Origin: Streptococcus macacae NCTC 11558
GTDB lineage: Bacteria > Bacillota > Bacilli > Lactobacillales > Streptococcaceae
Length of the DNA: 64,000 nucleotides
Direction of reading: 5' to 3'
Assembly: GCF_000187995.2 (NCBI RefSeq)
Contig: NZ_AEUW02000001.1
Span: forward strand, 1,798,001-1,862,000
Below are positions 1-9,715 of the stretch, one piece after another; positions within the stretch are counted from its first letter, which is position 1; each line of letters begins with the position of its first letter. The notes below the pieces were generated by a model, which was not told where the DNA came from, made no database searches, and was given only the letters and a program-made list of their open reading frames with translations. The translations under genes were made by a program, and so were the position numbers.

Positions 1-213
1 AAAGAAATGTTACAGGCGATAAAAGACGAAAATGATGCAAGAGTTACTAATTTTTGTCTAACGGATCGGGCTCAGCCGATTGCTGCAGAACATGATCGCC
101 ATCATAAATTAACCTTAGCTGTTTATCATGGGTTATTGGAAAATTTTACGAAAGATGAGCAAGAAATTATCAGTCGTTTCCTGAGTGGATTAGAAAAAGA
201 AATAGAGGGTTAA
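1..213 (+). CDS. adcR: AdcR zinc-responsive MarR-family repressor, C-terminal part
   Basis: Partial gene cut by the left edge; the frame is open from base 1 to the TAA at 211-213 and gives the last 70 residues. The piece has the long amphipathic C-terminal helices of MarR proteins, with the HDRHHK cluster (residues 34-39 of the visible part) that in AdcR contributes zinc ligands. AdcR represses zinc-uptake genes when zinc is bound. Identification rests largely on adcC and adcB following 2 bp later in the same direction, the standard adcRCB order of streptococci. The DNA-binding wing lies outside the window. Confidence 0.85.
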   Translation, partial: KEMLQAIKDENDARVTNFCLTDRAQPIAAEHDRHHKLTLAVYHGLLENFTKDEQEIISRFLSGLEKEIEG

Positions 214-215
214 TT

Positions 216-926
216 GTGAGATATATTACAGTAACAAATCTTTCCTATCAATATGATGCAGAGCCTGTTTTAGAAAATATCAATTATTATTTAGATAGCG
301 GTGAATTTGTAACTTTAACTGGCGAAAATGGAGCCGCTAAGTCAACTTTAATTAAAGCTACTTTGGGAATATTAAAACCTAAAGTTGGTTCTGTTGTCTT
401 TTCTAAAAAAAACAAAGATGGAAAAAAACTGCGTTTAGCTTATTTACCGCAGCAAATTGCTAGTTTTAATGCTGGTTTTCCAAGTACTGTTTATGAATTT
501 GTAAAATCAGGACGTTATCCTAGAAACGGTTGGTTTAGAAGACTCACTGAACATGATGAAGAACATATTAAAGCAAGCCTAGAATCTGTTGGAATGTGGG
601 AAAATCGTCATAAACCTATAGGAAGTCTTTCGGGAGGTCAAAAGCAACGTGTTGTTATTGCTAGAATGTTTGCATCTGATCCTGATATTTTTATTTTAGA
701 TGAGCCAACTACAGGTATGGATTCTGGCACTACTCAGACTTTTTATGAACTGATGCATCATAATGCTCACAAACATGGAAAGTCTGTATTAATGATTACT
801 CATGATCCAGAAGAAGTTAAAAATTATGCTGATCGTAATATTCATTTAGTTAGAAATCAAGAGTTACCTTGGCGTTGCTTCAATGTACATGAAAAAGATG
901 GAAAGGCGGAAAAACATGTTGGCTAA
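216..926 (+). CDS. adcC: AdcC, ATP-binding subunit of the zinc ABC transporter
   Basis: 236-residue ABC ATPase that powers zinc import through AdcB with the AdcA lipoprotein (not in this window). The Walker A loop GENGAAKST is at residues 36-44, the Q-loop near 79, the LSGGQ signature at 138-142, Walker B with DEP at 157-163, and the switch histidine near 196. Walker A has Ala where most ATPases have Gly before the Lys; I recall the same in pneumococcal AdcC, so it looks like a family trait. The start is GTG with the SD GAGGG inside the end of adcR. Its 3' end overlaps adcB by 11 bp. Confidence 0.93.
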   Translation: MRYITVTNLSYQYDAEPVLENINYYLDSGEFVTLTGENGAAKSTLIKATLGILKPKVGSVVFSKKNKDGKKLRLAYLPQQIASFNAGFPSTVYEFVKSGRYPRNGWFRRLTEHDEEHIKASLESVGMWENRHKPIGSLSGGQKQRVVIARMFASDPDIFILDEPTTGMDSGTTQTFYELMHHNAHKHGKSVLMITHDPEEVKNYADRNIHLVRNQELPWRCFNVHEKDGKAEKHVG

Positions 927-1731
927 TATTTTATCATATGATTTTATGCAGCGTGCACTTCTTGCTGTTGTTGCTATCAGTATGTTTGCACCGATCCTTG
1001 GTTTATTTTTAATTTTGCGTAGGCAGAGTTTGATGAGTGATACATTAAGTCATGTTTCGTTAGCAGGTGTTGCTTTTGGTATTTTATTAGGAATTTCACC
1101 AACTTGGACAACGCTTGTTGTTGTTACCATTGCTGCAGTAGTTCTTGAGTATTTGCGCACTGTTTATCGCCACTATATGGAAATTGCTACGGCTATTTTG
1201 ATGTCAATGGGCTTGGCCATTTCTTTAATTGTAGTAAGTAAGTCTGGAAGTGCTAGCAATGTAAGTCTGGAACAATATCTTTTTGGCTCTATCATCACAA
1301 TAAGTTTAGAACAGGTGATTGCTCTTTTCGTTATTGCCGTGCTTGTATTGCTCTTAACGATCTTCTTTATTCGTCCCATGTATATTTTAACCTTTGATGA
1401 AAATACTGCTTTTGTAGACGGCTTGCCTACTCGTTTAATGTCTGTTTCATTTAATATTGTAACAGGTATTGCTGTATCTTTGATGATCCCAGCTGCGGGG
1501 GCTCTACTTGTATCAACCATTATGGTTTTGCCAGCAAGTATTGCAATGCGATTGGGTAAGAGTTTTAAAACAGTGATTTGGTTAGGAGTACTAATCGGAT
1601 TTATGGGGATGGTATCTGGTATCTTTATTTCTTACTTGGCAGAAACACCGGCTAGTGCAACTATTACTATGATTTTCATTTGTATCTTTATTTTTGTTAG
1701 TCTTTTAGATAAAGTATTAAAAGATGATTAA
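916..1731 (+). CDS. adcB: AdcB, membrane permease of the zinc ABC transporter
   Basis: 271-residue integral membrane protein of the ABC-3 (ZnuB-like) family, with about eight or nine hydrophobic segments and the conserved stretch [15 protein letters not shown] near the N-terminus. It forms the zinc channel with AdcC. I chose the ATG at 916 over the in-frame ATG at 883: it has GAAAGGCGG at 901-909 as SD and begins with the expected MLANIL, and the upstream extension would lie wholly inside adcC. It is the last gene of the operon; a strong hairpin terminator follows 16 bp after the stop. Confidence 0.93.
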   Translation: MLANILSYDFMQRALLAVVAISMFAPILGLFLILRRQSLMSDTLSHVSLAGVAFGILLGISPTWTTLVVVTIAAVVLEYLRTVYRHYMEIATAILMSMGLAISLIVVSKSGSASNVSLEQYLFGSIITISLEQVIALFVIAVLVLLLTIFFIRPMYILTFDENTAFVDGLPTRLMSVSFNIVTGIAVSLMIPAAGALLVSTIMVLPASIAMRLGKSFKTVIWLGVLIGFMGMVSGIFISYLAETPASATITMIFICIFIFVSLLDKVLKDD

Positions 1732-1746
1732 TTTGATTTTCGATTT

Positions 1747-1783
1747 AAAAAGAGGGTAGGACAAAAAAGTCCTACCCTCTTTT
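1747..1783 (+). terminator. Rho-independent terminator after adcB
   Basis: A perfect 15-bp stem (left arm 1748-1762, loop AAAAAA 1763-1768, right arm 1769-1783) whose right arm ends in TTTT. A-rich and T-rich flanks on both sides mean it could also serve the minus strand, but tyrS ends at 1905 and transcripts would have to run past 1784-1904 first. Confidence 0.9.
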
Positions 1784-1904
1784 AAGGGATTATTTATGGA
1801 ACAGTGATTGGTCTGCCTATTTTACCTTTATGGACTAAGAGTAAGACAAACTATAGAAAGTGCGATAAAAACAAATAGTCATTTAACTTAAAAAGAGGTG
1901 GGAA

Positions 1905-3161
1905 TTAATAAGTCAAAAGGTAATATTTCTTTTTACCGCGACGAATAACACTTAATTTCTGTTCGATTTTATCTTGCTCTGATAGAGTATAATTTAAGTC
2001 CTGAATACGATCACCGTTAAGGTAGATGGCTCCGTTTTGAACATCTTCACGTGCTTGACGTTTGGAGGTCACAATGCCAGAAGTAACTAACAATTCAATT
2101 ATATTAAGATTATCATTGGCTTGTACAGCATAATTGGGTACATTACTTAGTCCCTGCTCAAGTTCTTTAGCAGATAGATTCTTGATATTTCCAGTAAAAA
2201 GCTGTTCTGTAATTTTAATAGCTTGGTTGTAAGCTTCTTCACCGTGAACAAATGTTACCACTTCTTTAGCTAATATTTTCTGAGCTAAACGTTCTTGAGG
2301 TGCTGCTTCAAATGCTGCTCGAATATTTTCAATTTCATCCAGACTTAAAAAAGTAAAAATTTTAAGAAAACGAATAGCATCATCATCCATGACATTAAGC
2401 CAAAATTGATACATTTCATAAGGAGAGGTTTTAGCTGCATCAAGCCAAATAGCATTTCCTTCTGACTTACCAAATTTTTTGCCGCTGGAGTCTGTGATTA
2501 AAGGAACTGTTATAACATGCCCTTGTGTATTAGCTTTACGGCGGAGCAGTTCAGTACCGGCTGTCATATTACCCCATTGGTCAGAGCCGCCGATTTGCAG
2601 AGTAACTTGATATTTTTGATTGAGAACGTAAAAATCATAGCCTTGCATAATTTGATAAGCAAATTCTGTATATGAGATCCCTGTTTCAATCCTTTTTTTT
2701 ACGGATTCCTTACTCATCATATAGTTAACAGTAAAGTATTTACCAATATCACGGAGGAAATCAATGAAAGTCATTCTTTCCATCCAATCGTAATTGTTAA
2801 CCATTTGAGCTTGATTATCACCATTGTTAAAATCAATAAAACGCTCAAGCTGCCTTCGGATATTTCTTACCCAACCTTCCACTGTTTCCTTGGTCTGAAG
2901 GCTGCGTTCATCGTCTTTAAAAGAAGGGTCTCCAATAAGTCCTGTAGCCCCGCCAACTAATGGATAAGGTTTATGCCCAGCTAGCTGAAGATGTTTCATA
3001 ACCAAAATTGGTACTAAATGGCCTAGGTGAAGGCTGTCAGCTGTTGGATCATAGCCTGAATAAAAAGAAACTTGTCCGTCATTTAAAGCTTTTTTAAGAG
3101 CTTCCTCATCTGTTGTTTGAAAGATTAAACCTCGTGCTTTGAGTTCTTCGAAAATAGTCAT
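1905..3161 (-). CDS. tyrS: Tyrosyl-tRNA synthetase
   Basis: 418-residue class I synthetase that charges tRNA-Tyr. The HIGH-type motif is HLGH at residues 45-48 inside [13 protein letters not shown], the KMSKS-type motif is KFGKS in the sequence [10 protein letters not shown], and a C-terminal S4 RNA-binding domain (about 350-415) ends the protein. The start is set at the ATG giving MTIFEEL, 6 nt after a GGAG on the minus strand; an ATG 12 nt further upstream would use that SD sequence itself as coding. The upstream gap of about 150 bp is too short for a T-box leader and I see no T-box sequence. It is divergent from pbp1b. Confidence 0.95.
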   Translation of the reverse strand: MTIFEELKARGLIFQTTDEEALKKALNDGQVSFYSGYDPTADSLHLGHLVPILVMKHLQLAGHKPYPLVGGATGLIGDPSFKDDERSLQTKETVEGWVRNIRRQLERFIDFNNGDNQAQMVNNYDWMERMTFIDFLRDIGKYFTVNYMMSKESVKKRIETGISYTEFAYQIMQGYDFYVLNQKYQVTLQIGGSDQWGNMTAGTELLRRKANTQGHVITVPLITDSSGKKFGKSEGNAIWLDAAKTSPYEMYQFWLNVMDDDAIRFLKIFTFLSLDEIENIRAAFEAAPQERLAQKILAKEVVTFVHGEEAYNQAIKITEQLFTGNIKNLSAKELEQGLSNVPNYAVQANDNLNIIELLVTSGIVTSKRQAREDVQNGAIYLNGDRIQDLNYTLSEQDKIEQKLSVIRRGKKKYYLLTY

Positions 3162-3193
3162 AGCTTTCTCCATATCTTATAGCGCTACAGGTC

Positions 3194-3223
3194 ATTATAC
3201 CAGAAAAATAGATAGCTATGCAA
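3194..3223 (-). promoter_or_regulatory. tyrS promoter
   Basis: On the minus strand TTGCAT, an 18-bp spacer, then TATAAT (3194-3199 on the plus strand) preceded by TGG, an extended -10. It lies about 35 bp upstream of the chosen tyrS start. Confidence 0.6.
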
Positions 3224-3290
3224 GTTATGATGAGTGGCTGTTTATTCAAAAGTAAAGTGGGCTTCTATATGTTAACAAAGACTAGAAATT

Positions 3291-3299
3291 TGGTATAAT
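3291..3299 (+). promoter_or_regulatory. pbp1b extended -10 promoter
   Basis: TGGTATAAT, an extended -10 element 18 bp before the pbp1b ATG; GTTAAC at 3271-3276 is a weak -35 at 17 bp. The leader is short but contains the SD GAGGTG. Confidence 0.55.
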
Positions 3300-3317
3300 A
3301 TATGCTGAGGTGTTGTC

Positions 3318-5729
3318 ATGTCCATATTGAATAAGTTAAAGACAATCAAAAAAAATATTCATGTAAGGTTAAAAAAGATTAGTCGAAGAAGAGTTCATTC
3401 TTCAAGTTTTTCTTTTAAAAGATTATTGAAGAATGTTAAAAATTTTTTTAAGAATCAAAAAAAGCAACAGTTGTATCATTCAGATTACCTTGATTTTGGA
3501 GCTGTTTTTTTACGTACTCTTAAACTGCTGTCTAATTTTACCTATATTCTAATTCTTTTGTTTGCTTTGCTGGGGCTAGGGGTTGGTTTAGGCTATTTCG
3601 CTAGTCAAGTTGACAGCGTTAAAATTCCTAAGAAAAGTACTTTAGTGACAAAAGTCAATGCATTGACTCGTATTTCTAAAATGACTTATTCTGATAATTC
3701 TTTAATTTCAAACATTGATGCTGATTTACTAAGGACTCCTGTTGAGAGCAAAGATATTTCTCAAAACATGAAAAAAGCAATCATTGCAACAGAGGATGAA
3801 AATTTTAAAACGCATAAAGGGATTGTTCCTAAGGCTGTATTTCGAGCAACGTTCGCTTCTGTATTGGGATTTGGGGAAGGAAGCGGCGGCTCCACTCTAA
3901 CACAGCAATTATTAAAACAGCAAGTTTTAGGAGATGATCCTACTTTTAAAAGAAAAACCAAAGAAATGATTTATGCCTTGGCTTTGGAACGGTATATCGA
4001 TAAGGATACTATTTTGACTGATTATCTAAATGTTTCACCCTTTGGACGCAATAATAGAGGTCAAAATATTGCTGGCATTGAAGAGGCAGCTCAAGGTATT
4101 TTTGGCGTTTCTTCTAAAGATTTAACGATACCTCAAGCAGCTTTTTTAGCGGGATTACCGCAAAGTCCAATTAATTATTCACCTTATACAGCTGCAGGTC
4201 AGTTTAAAAATCAAAAAGAAATGCGTCTAGGACTGAAACGTGCTCAAAATGTTCTTTATAATATGTATCGAACCGGAGTATTGTCTAAATCTGATTATAA
4301 TAATTATAAGGCTTATGATTTGACAAAAGATTTTAAACAGCCTCAAATTGCAAAAGTAAATGAACATGACTATCTTTATTATTCTGTTTTTAGAGAAGCC
4401 AGACAAGCTATGTACGATTACTTGATTAAGCGTGACAAGGTCTCTTCAAAAGATTTAAAGAATGATAAAACTAAGGAGGCTTATAAAGATAAAGCAACAC
4501 AAGAACTTCGTTTAGGCGGCTACAACATTACAACAACCATCAATAAAAAAGTTTATAATGCTATGCAGACAGCAGTTGCTCAGCATGGAAATGCACTTGA
4601 TGATAAATCTGGAAAAGTGGAAGTGGGAAATGTTCTTATGGATAATTCCAGCGGAGCTGTTCTTGGCTTTATTGGCGGACGTAACTATAAAGAAAATCAG
4701 AATAATCATGCTTTTGATACAGCTCGTTCTCCTGGCTCTAGTATCAAACCAATGCTAGCTTACGGTCCTGCTATTGATCAAGGTCTTATCGGAAGTGCCA
4801 GTATGCTGTCCAATTATCCAACAACTTTTTCAGGTGGACAGAAAATCATGCATGGCAGAGACGAAGGGACGGCCATGGTTGATCTTCAGGAGGCTCTTGA
4901 TGTTTCATGGAATATTCCAGCCTATTGGACTTATCAAAACTTGCTTAAAAAAGGGGTTAATGTTTCTGATTATATGGAAAAAATGAACTATGCTATTGCT
5001 GATTATAATATTGAGAGTCTGCCTTTGGGCGGAGGAATTGAAACAAGTGTTGCGCAACAAACAAATGGCTATCAGACAATTGCCAATGGCGGAGTCTATC
5101 AAAAGCAATATATGGTTGAGAAAATAACAGATAGTTCTGGAAAAATCATCTATCAGCATAAATCAGACCCTGTCCGTATTTATTCAAAGGCGACAGCAAG
5201 TATTTTAAATGAACTGTTAAGGGGACCTATTAGTTCAGGGAGAACAACGACTTTTAAAGATAAATTAAAAAAACTGAATGCAGGCTTGGCTGGAGCTGAT
5301 TGGACGGGAAAAACAGGGACAACCGACGATTATTCAGATGTTTGGCTGCTTCTTTCAACTCCTAAAGTGACACTTGGTGGCTGGGCAGGTCATGATGATA
5401 ATAGATCCTTGGAATCTTCAGCAGGCTATCATAATAATGCACAGTATATGGCGTATTTGGTTAATACTATTAATCAAGCAGATCCTCAAGTCTTGGGAAC
5501 TAATCAGCGTTTTAACCTTGATGCCAATGTCATCAAAACTAATGTTTTAAAATCAACAGGCTTAAAACCTGCAGCTGTCAATGTAAATGGTAAAAAGATT
5601 ACATTGAGCGGACAGCAAACAACAAGTTATTGGGCTAAAAATGGACCAGGAAATACGACTTATAAGTTTGCTGTTGGTGGCAGTGATAGTGATTATCAAA
5701 AAGCATGGAATGCTATTTTGGGACGTTAA
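3318..5729 (+). CDS. pbp1b: Class A penicillin-binding protein 1b
   Basis: 803-residue bifunctional peptidoglycan synthase. It has a basic cytoplasmic tail (1-60), a single membrane anchor (about 72-95), a GT51 glycosyltransferase domain with EDENF (159-163) and GGSTLTQQ (190-197), and a transpeptidase domain with SSIK (catalytic Ser474), SWN (530-532) and KTGT (665-668). It polymerises and cross-links glycan strands outside the membrane. The ATG at 3318 follows the SD GAGGTG and an extended -10 promoter. It stands alone, divergent from tyrS; the rpoB promoter begins directly after its stop with no obvious terminator between. Confidence 0.95.
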   Translation: MSILNKLKTIKKNIHVRLKKISRRRVHSSSFSFKRLLKNVKNFFKNQKKQQLYHSDYLDFGAVFLRTLKLLSNFTYILILLFALLGLGVGLGYFASQVDSVKIPKKSTLVTKVNALTRISKMTYSDNSLISNIDADLLRTPVESKDISQNMKKAIIATEDENFKTHKGIVPKAVFRATFASVLGFGEGSGGSTLTQQLLKQQVLGDDPTFKRKTKEMIYALALERYIDKDTILTDYLNVSPFGRNNRGQNIAGIEEAAQGIFGVSSKDLTIPQAAFLAGLPQSPINYSPYTAAGQFKNQKEMRLGLKRAQNVLYNMYRTGVLSKSDYNNYKAYDLTKDFKQPQIAKVNEHDYLYYSVFREARQAMYDYLIKRDKVSSKDLKNDKTKEAYKDKATQELRLGGYNITTTINKKVYNAMQTAVAQHGNALDDKSGKVEVGNVLMDNSSGAVLGFIGGRNYKENQNNHAFDTARSPGSSIKPMLAYGPAIDQGLIGSASMLSNYPTTFSGGQKIMHGRDEGTAMVDLQEALDVSWNIPAYWTYQNLLKKGVNVSDYMEKMNYAIADYNIESLPLGGGIETSVAQQTNGYQTIANGGVYQKQYMVEKITDSSGKIIYQHKSDPVRIYSKATASILNELLRGPISSGRTTTFKDKLKKLNAGLAGADWTGKTGTTDDYSDVWLLLSTPKVTLGGWAGHDDNRSLESSAGYHNNAQYMAYLVNTINQADPQVLGTNQRFNLDANVIKTNVLKSTGLKPAAVNVNGKKITLSGQQTTSYWAKNGPGNTTYKFAVGGSDSDYQKAWNAILGR

Positions 5730-5733
5730 AATA

Positions 5734-5762
5734 TTGACAAATTAGCTATTATAAAGTATAAT
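5734..5762 (+). promoter_or_regulatory. Consensus promoter for rpoBC
   Basis: TTGACA (5734-5739), 17-bp spacer, TATAAT (5757-5762): a perfect sigma-A promoter. It starts 5 bp after the pbp1b stop and gives an unusually long leader of about 215 nt before rpoB. Confidence 0.85.
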
Positions 5763-5817
5763 ATGTTATAGTATTTGTCGTCTGCTTTAGTTGAAATATT
5801 GTCCAATTAAAGCTTAC

Positions 5818-5863
5818 AGCAGTTAAATCAAACTTTCTAAAGTCAGATTTAGCTGCTCTTTTT
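5818..5863 (+). terminator. Terminator-like hairpin in the rpoB leader (possible attenuator)
   Basis: AGCAGTTAAATC (5818-5829) pairs with GATTTAGCTGCT (5846-5857), 12 bp with one G-U, followed by CTTTTT. It lies about 50 nt downstream of the consensus rpoB promoter, so it would cut that transcript rather than only pbp1b read-through. GCTTTAG (near 5784) can pair with TTAAAGC just upstream, but this does not clearly exclude the terminator stem. A regulatory role is inference. Confidence 0.45.
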
Positions 5864-5986
5864 GTGCCCATTTTTTGGAAAAAAATATTTTGTAAAGAAT
5901 ATTTAAAATTTCTAAAAATTACATTAAGGACAAAGTTGTTAATGCATGACTTATGGATGAGTCTAGAAAGAAAAAGGAGTTAAAAC

Positions 5987-8900
5987 TTGGCAGGACATAA
6001 AGTTCAATACGGGAAACACCGTACTCGTCGTAGTTTTTCAAGGATTAAGGAAGTTCTTGATTTACCAAATTTGATTGAAATCCAAACGGATTCATTTCGA
6101 GATTTTTTAGATACAGGTTTAAAAGAAGTTTTTGAAGATGTACTTCCAATATCAAACTTTACAGACACGATGGAATTAGAATTCGTTGGTTATGAGTTAA
6201 AAGAACCGAAGTATACTCTAGAAGAAGCGCGTGCTCATGATGCCCATTATTCTGCACCTATTTTTGTCACTTTTCGTTTAATTAATAAGGAAACAGGTGA
6301 AATTAAAACTCAAGAAGTCTTTTTCGGTGATTTCCCTTTGATGACGGAAATGGGAACTTTTGTTATCAATGGAGCTGAACGTATTATTGTTTCTCAGCTT
6401 GTGCGTTCACCAGGTGTTTATTTTAATGATAAAGTAGATAAAAATGGTAAAGTAGGCTATGGTTCAACGGTTATTCCTAATCGTGGTGCTTGGCTTGAAC
6501 TTGAGACAGATGCTAAAGATATCGCCTATACTCGTATTGATCGTACCCGTAAAATCCCATTTACAACCTTAGTGCGAGCTCTCGGCTTTTCAGGTGATGA
6601 TGAGATTATTGATATTTTTGGAGATGGTGAACTTGTTCTTAATACGATTGAGAAAGATATCCATAAAAATTCTAATGATTCCCGTACAGATGAGGCTCTG
6701 AAAGAAATTTATGAACGCCTTCGTCCAGGGGAACCAAAGACAGCAGACAGTTCCCGCAGTCTTTTGATTGCACGCTTTTTTGATGCGCACCGTTATGATT
6801 TGGCAGCTGTTGGCCGTTATAAAATCAATAAAAAATTAAATATTAAAACGCGACTTTTAAATCAAGTTATAGCAGAAAATTTAGTTGATTCAGAAACGGG
6901 TGAAATTCTGGTTGAAGCTGGTACAAAAATGACACGCAGTGTTATTGATTCTATTGCTGATTATCTAGACGGAGATCTCAATAAAATCGTTTATACACCT
7001 AATGAATATGCTGTGTTGACAGAACCTGTTGTACTGCAAAAATTTAAAGTATTTTCCCCAAATGATCCAGACCGTATTGTTACTATCATCGGCAATGCCA
7101 ATCCAGATGATAAAATTCGTCACTTGACTCCGGCGGATATTTTAGCTGAAATGTCATATTTCCTCAATCTGTCTGAAGGGCTTGGGAAGGTAGATGATAT
7201 TGACCACTTAGGTAATCGCCGTATCCGTGCGGTTGGTGAGCTCCTTGCAAATCAGTTTCGTATCGGGCTTGCCCGTATGGAACGCAATGTACGTGAACGT
7301 ATGTCTGTTCAGGATAATGAGGTTTTGACTCCGCAGCAAATTATCAATATTCGACCTGTTACTGCTGCCATTAAAGAATTTTTTGGCTCCTCTCAGTTGT
7401 CTCAATTTATGGATCAGCATAATCCACTTTCTGAACTATCTCACAAACGCCGTCTTTCAGCTTTAGGACCAGGTGGTTTGACACGGGATCGTGCTGGTTA
7501 TGAAGTGCGTGATGTGCACTATACACATTACGGCCGCATGTGTCCAATTGAAACCCCTGAGGGACCTAATATTGGGCTCATTAATAACTTATCGTCTTAC
7601 GGACATTTGAACAAATATGGATTTATTCAAACACCTTATCGGAAAGTTGATCCTGCTACTGGCAAAGTGACAAATGAGATTGAATGGCTGACTGCAGATG
7701 AGGAAGATGAGTTTACTGTAGCTCAGGCCAATTCTAAACTGAATGAAGATGGAAGCTTTGCTGAAGAGATTGTCATGGGGCGTCACCAAGGTAATAACCA
7801 GGAATTTCCAGCAAGTTCAGTTGAGTATATGGATGTGTCGCCAAAACAAGTTGTTGCAGTAGCAACAGCCTGCATTCCTTTCTTGGAAAATGATGACTCT
7901 AACCGTGCTCTTATGGGAGCTAATATGCAGCGTCAGGCAGTACCGTTGATTGATCCTAAGGCTCCTTTTGTTGGAACTGGTATGGAATATCAAGCTGCTC
8001 ATGATTCAGGAGCTGCGATTATCGCTAAAAATGATGGTAAAGTCACTTATTCTGATGCAGATAAAGTAGAAGTTCGCCGTGAAGATGGTTCCCTAGACGT
8101 TTATCATGTCACAAAATTCCGCCGTTCCAATTCAGGGACAGCCTACAACCAACGAACATTAGTTAAAGTTGGAGATAGTGTTGAAAAGGGAGACTTTATT
8201 GCTGACGGTCCTTCTATGGAAAAAGGGGAAATGGCTTTGGGTCAGAACCCAGTTGTTGCTTATATGACTTGGGAAGGCTACAACTTTGAGGATGCGGTTA
8301 TTATGAGTGAACGTCTTGTAAAAGATGATGTTTATACTTCTGTTCACTTAGAAGAATTTGAGTCAGAAACGCGTGATACTAAGCTTGGACCTGAAGAAAT
8401 TACACGCGAAATTCCAAATGTTGGTGAAGAAGCTCTTAAAGATCTTGATGAAATGGGCATTATCCGTATTGGTGCCGAAGTTAAAGAAGGAGATATTCTA
8501 GTTGGTAAGGTCACTCCTAAGGGTGAAAAAGACCTTTCTGCAGAAGAACGTCTTTTACATGCTATTTTTGGAGATAAATCACGTGAAGTTCGCGATACCT
8601 CTCTTCGTGTCCCTCACGGTGGTGAAGGTGTTGTGCGTGATGTGAAAATCTTTACACGTGCTAATGGAGATGAGCTGCAATCTGGTGTTAACATGCTGGT
8701 CCGAGTTTATATTGCTCAAAAACGTAAGATCAAGGTTGGGGATAAAATGGCTGGACGGCATGGGAATAAAGGTGTTGTTTCACGGATTGTTCCTGTGGAA
8801 GATATGCCATATCTTCCAGATGGAACACCAGTTGATATCATGCTAAATCCACTTGGGGTGCCATCGCGGATGAATATTGGTCAGGTTATGGAACTTCACC

Positions 8901-9550
8901 TTGGAATGGCTGCTCGTACGCTTGATATTCATATCGCAACCCCGGTCTTTGATGGAGCGACTTCCGAAGACTTATGGGAAACAGTCAGTGAAGCTGGTAT
9001 GGACAGTGATGCCAAAACGGTCCTTTACGATGGACGTACTGGGGAACCGTTTGATAACCGTGTATCAGTTGGTGTTATGTATATGATCAAACTTCACCAT
9101 ATGGTTGATGATAAACTTCACGCACGTTCGGTAGGACCTTATGCGACGGTCACTCAGCAGCCTCTTGGAGGTAAAGCTCAGTTTGGCGGTCAGCGGTTTG
9201 GAGAGATGGAAGTTTGGGCACTGGAAGCTTATGGTGCATCAAATGTGCTTCAGGAAATTTTGACTTATAAATCAGATGATGTCACTGGCCGACTTAAAGC
9301 CTATGAAGCTATTACTAAAGGTAAACCAATTCCAAAACCAGGTGTTCCAGAATCTTTCCGCGTTCTTGTTAAAGAATTGCAATCGCTTGGACTTGATATG
9401 AGAGTCTTAGATGAAGATGATGGTGAGGTAGAACTTCGAGATCTTGATGAAGGTGAAGATGATGATGTTATGCATGTTGACGACCTTGAAAAGGCACGTG
9501 AAAAACAGGCCTTAGAAGCTGCTGAGTTTGCAGGCAGAGATGAAAAATAA
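5987..9550 (+). CDS. rpoB: RNA polymerase beta subunit
   Basis: 1187-residue beta subunit of RNA polymerase, of usual streptococcal length. The rifampicin-binding region ([15 protein letters not shown], about residue 467 onward) and the active-site block with GPNIGLI are intact, as is the C-terminal clamp connection, followed by an acidic tail. At rifampicin cluster I the sequence keeps the susceptible-type Gln, Asp, His and Ser residues. Translation begins at TTG (5987), fixed by AAGGAG at 5974-5979 and by the conserved start [11 protein letters not shown]. It is followed by rpoC after 165 bp. Confidence 0.97.
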   Translation: MAGHKVQYGKHRTRRSFSRIKEVLDLPNLIEIQTDSFRDFLDTGLKEVFEDVLPISNFTDTMELEFVGYELKEPKYTLEEARAHDAHYSAPIFVTFRLINKETGEIKTQEVFFGDFPLMTEMGTFVINGAERIIVSQLVRSPGVYFNDKVDKNGKVGYGSTVIPNRGAWLELETDAKDIAYTRIDRTRKIPFTTLVRALGFSGDDEIIDIFGDGELVLNTIEKDIHKNSNDSRTDEALKEIYERLRPGEPKTADSSRSLLIARFFDAHRYDLAAVGRYKINKKLNIKTRLLNQVIAENLVDSETGEILVEAGTKMTRSVIDSIADYLDGDLNKIVYTPNEYAVLTEPVVLQKFKVFSPNDPDRIVTIIGNANPDDKIRHLTPADILAEMSYFLNLSEGLGKVDDIDHLGNRRIRAVGELLANQFRIGLARMERNVRERMSVQDNEVLTPQQIINIRPVTAAIKEFFGSSQLSQFMDQHNPLSELSHKRRLSALGPGGLTRDRAGYEVRDVHYTHYGRMCPIETPEGPNIGLINNLSSYGHLNKYGFIQTPYRKVDPATGKVTNEIEWLTADEEDEFTVAQANSKLNEDGSFAEEIVMGRHQGNNQEFPASSVEYMDVSPKQVVAVATACIPFLENDDSNRALMGANMQRQAVPLIDPKAPFVGTGMEYQAAHDSGAAIIAKNDGKVTYSDADKVEVRREDGSLDVYHVTKFRRSNSGTAYNQRTLVKVGDSVEKGDFIADGPSMEKGEMALGQNPVVAYMTWEGYNFEDAVIMSERLVKDDVYTSVHLEEFESETRDTKLGPEEITREIPNVGEEALKDLDEMGIIRIGAEVKEGDILVGKVTPKGEKDLSAEERLLHAIFGDKSREVRDTSLRVPHGGEGVVRDVKIFTRANGDELQSGVNMLVRVYIAQKRKIKVGDKMAGRHGNKGVVSRIVPVEDMPYLPDGTPVDIMLNPLGVPSRMNIGQVMELHLGMAARTLDIHIATPVFDGATSEDLWETVSEAGMDSDAKTVLYDGRTGEPFDNRVSVGVMYMIKLHHMVDDKLHARSVGPYATVTQQPLGGKAQFGGQRFGEMEVWALEAYGASNVLQEILTYKSDDVTGRLKAYEAITKGKPIPKPGVPESFRVLVKELQSLGLDMRVLDEDDGEVELRDLDEGEDDDVMHVDDLEKAREKQALEAAEFAGRDEK

Positions 9551-9715
9551 AAAGACAGTAAAATAGAATGGTACTTTACTAATATCAACGATAAAATAAA
9601 AGTTATTATCTATTTACTGTTTGCTATGATATAAAAATGATCTAGAGTTATGTGAAGGTTAGGATTTTCTTCTTAACCTTAGTGAGAGTTATTAATAATA
9701 AGAAAGGCAAAATTA
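9551..9715 (+). other. rpoB-rpoC intercistronic region
   Basis: 165 bp without a gene. It holds a hairpin AAGGTTA/TAACCTT (about 9654-9681) and a longer imperfect pairing between CAGTAAA near 9556 and TTTACTG near 9612. There is no T-run, so neither is a convincing terminator; rpoC is expected to be cotranscribed. Confidence 0.4.

Noticed and set aside
3162..3317. T-box leader for tyrS
   Set aside because: Space is too short and neither a T-box core nor a specifier stem is visible; gltX was checked with the same result.
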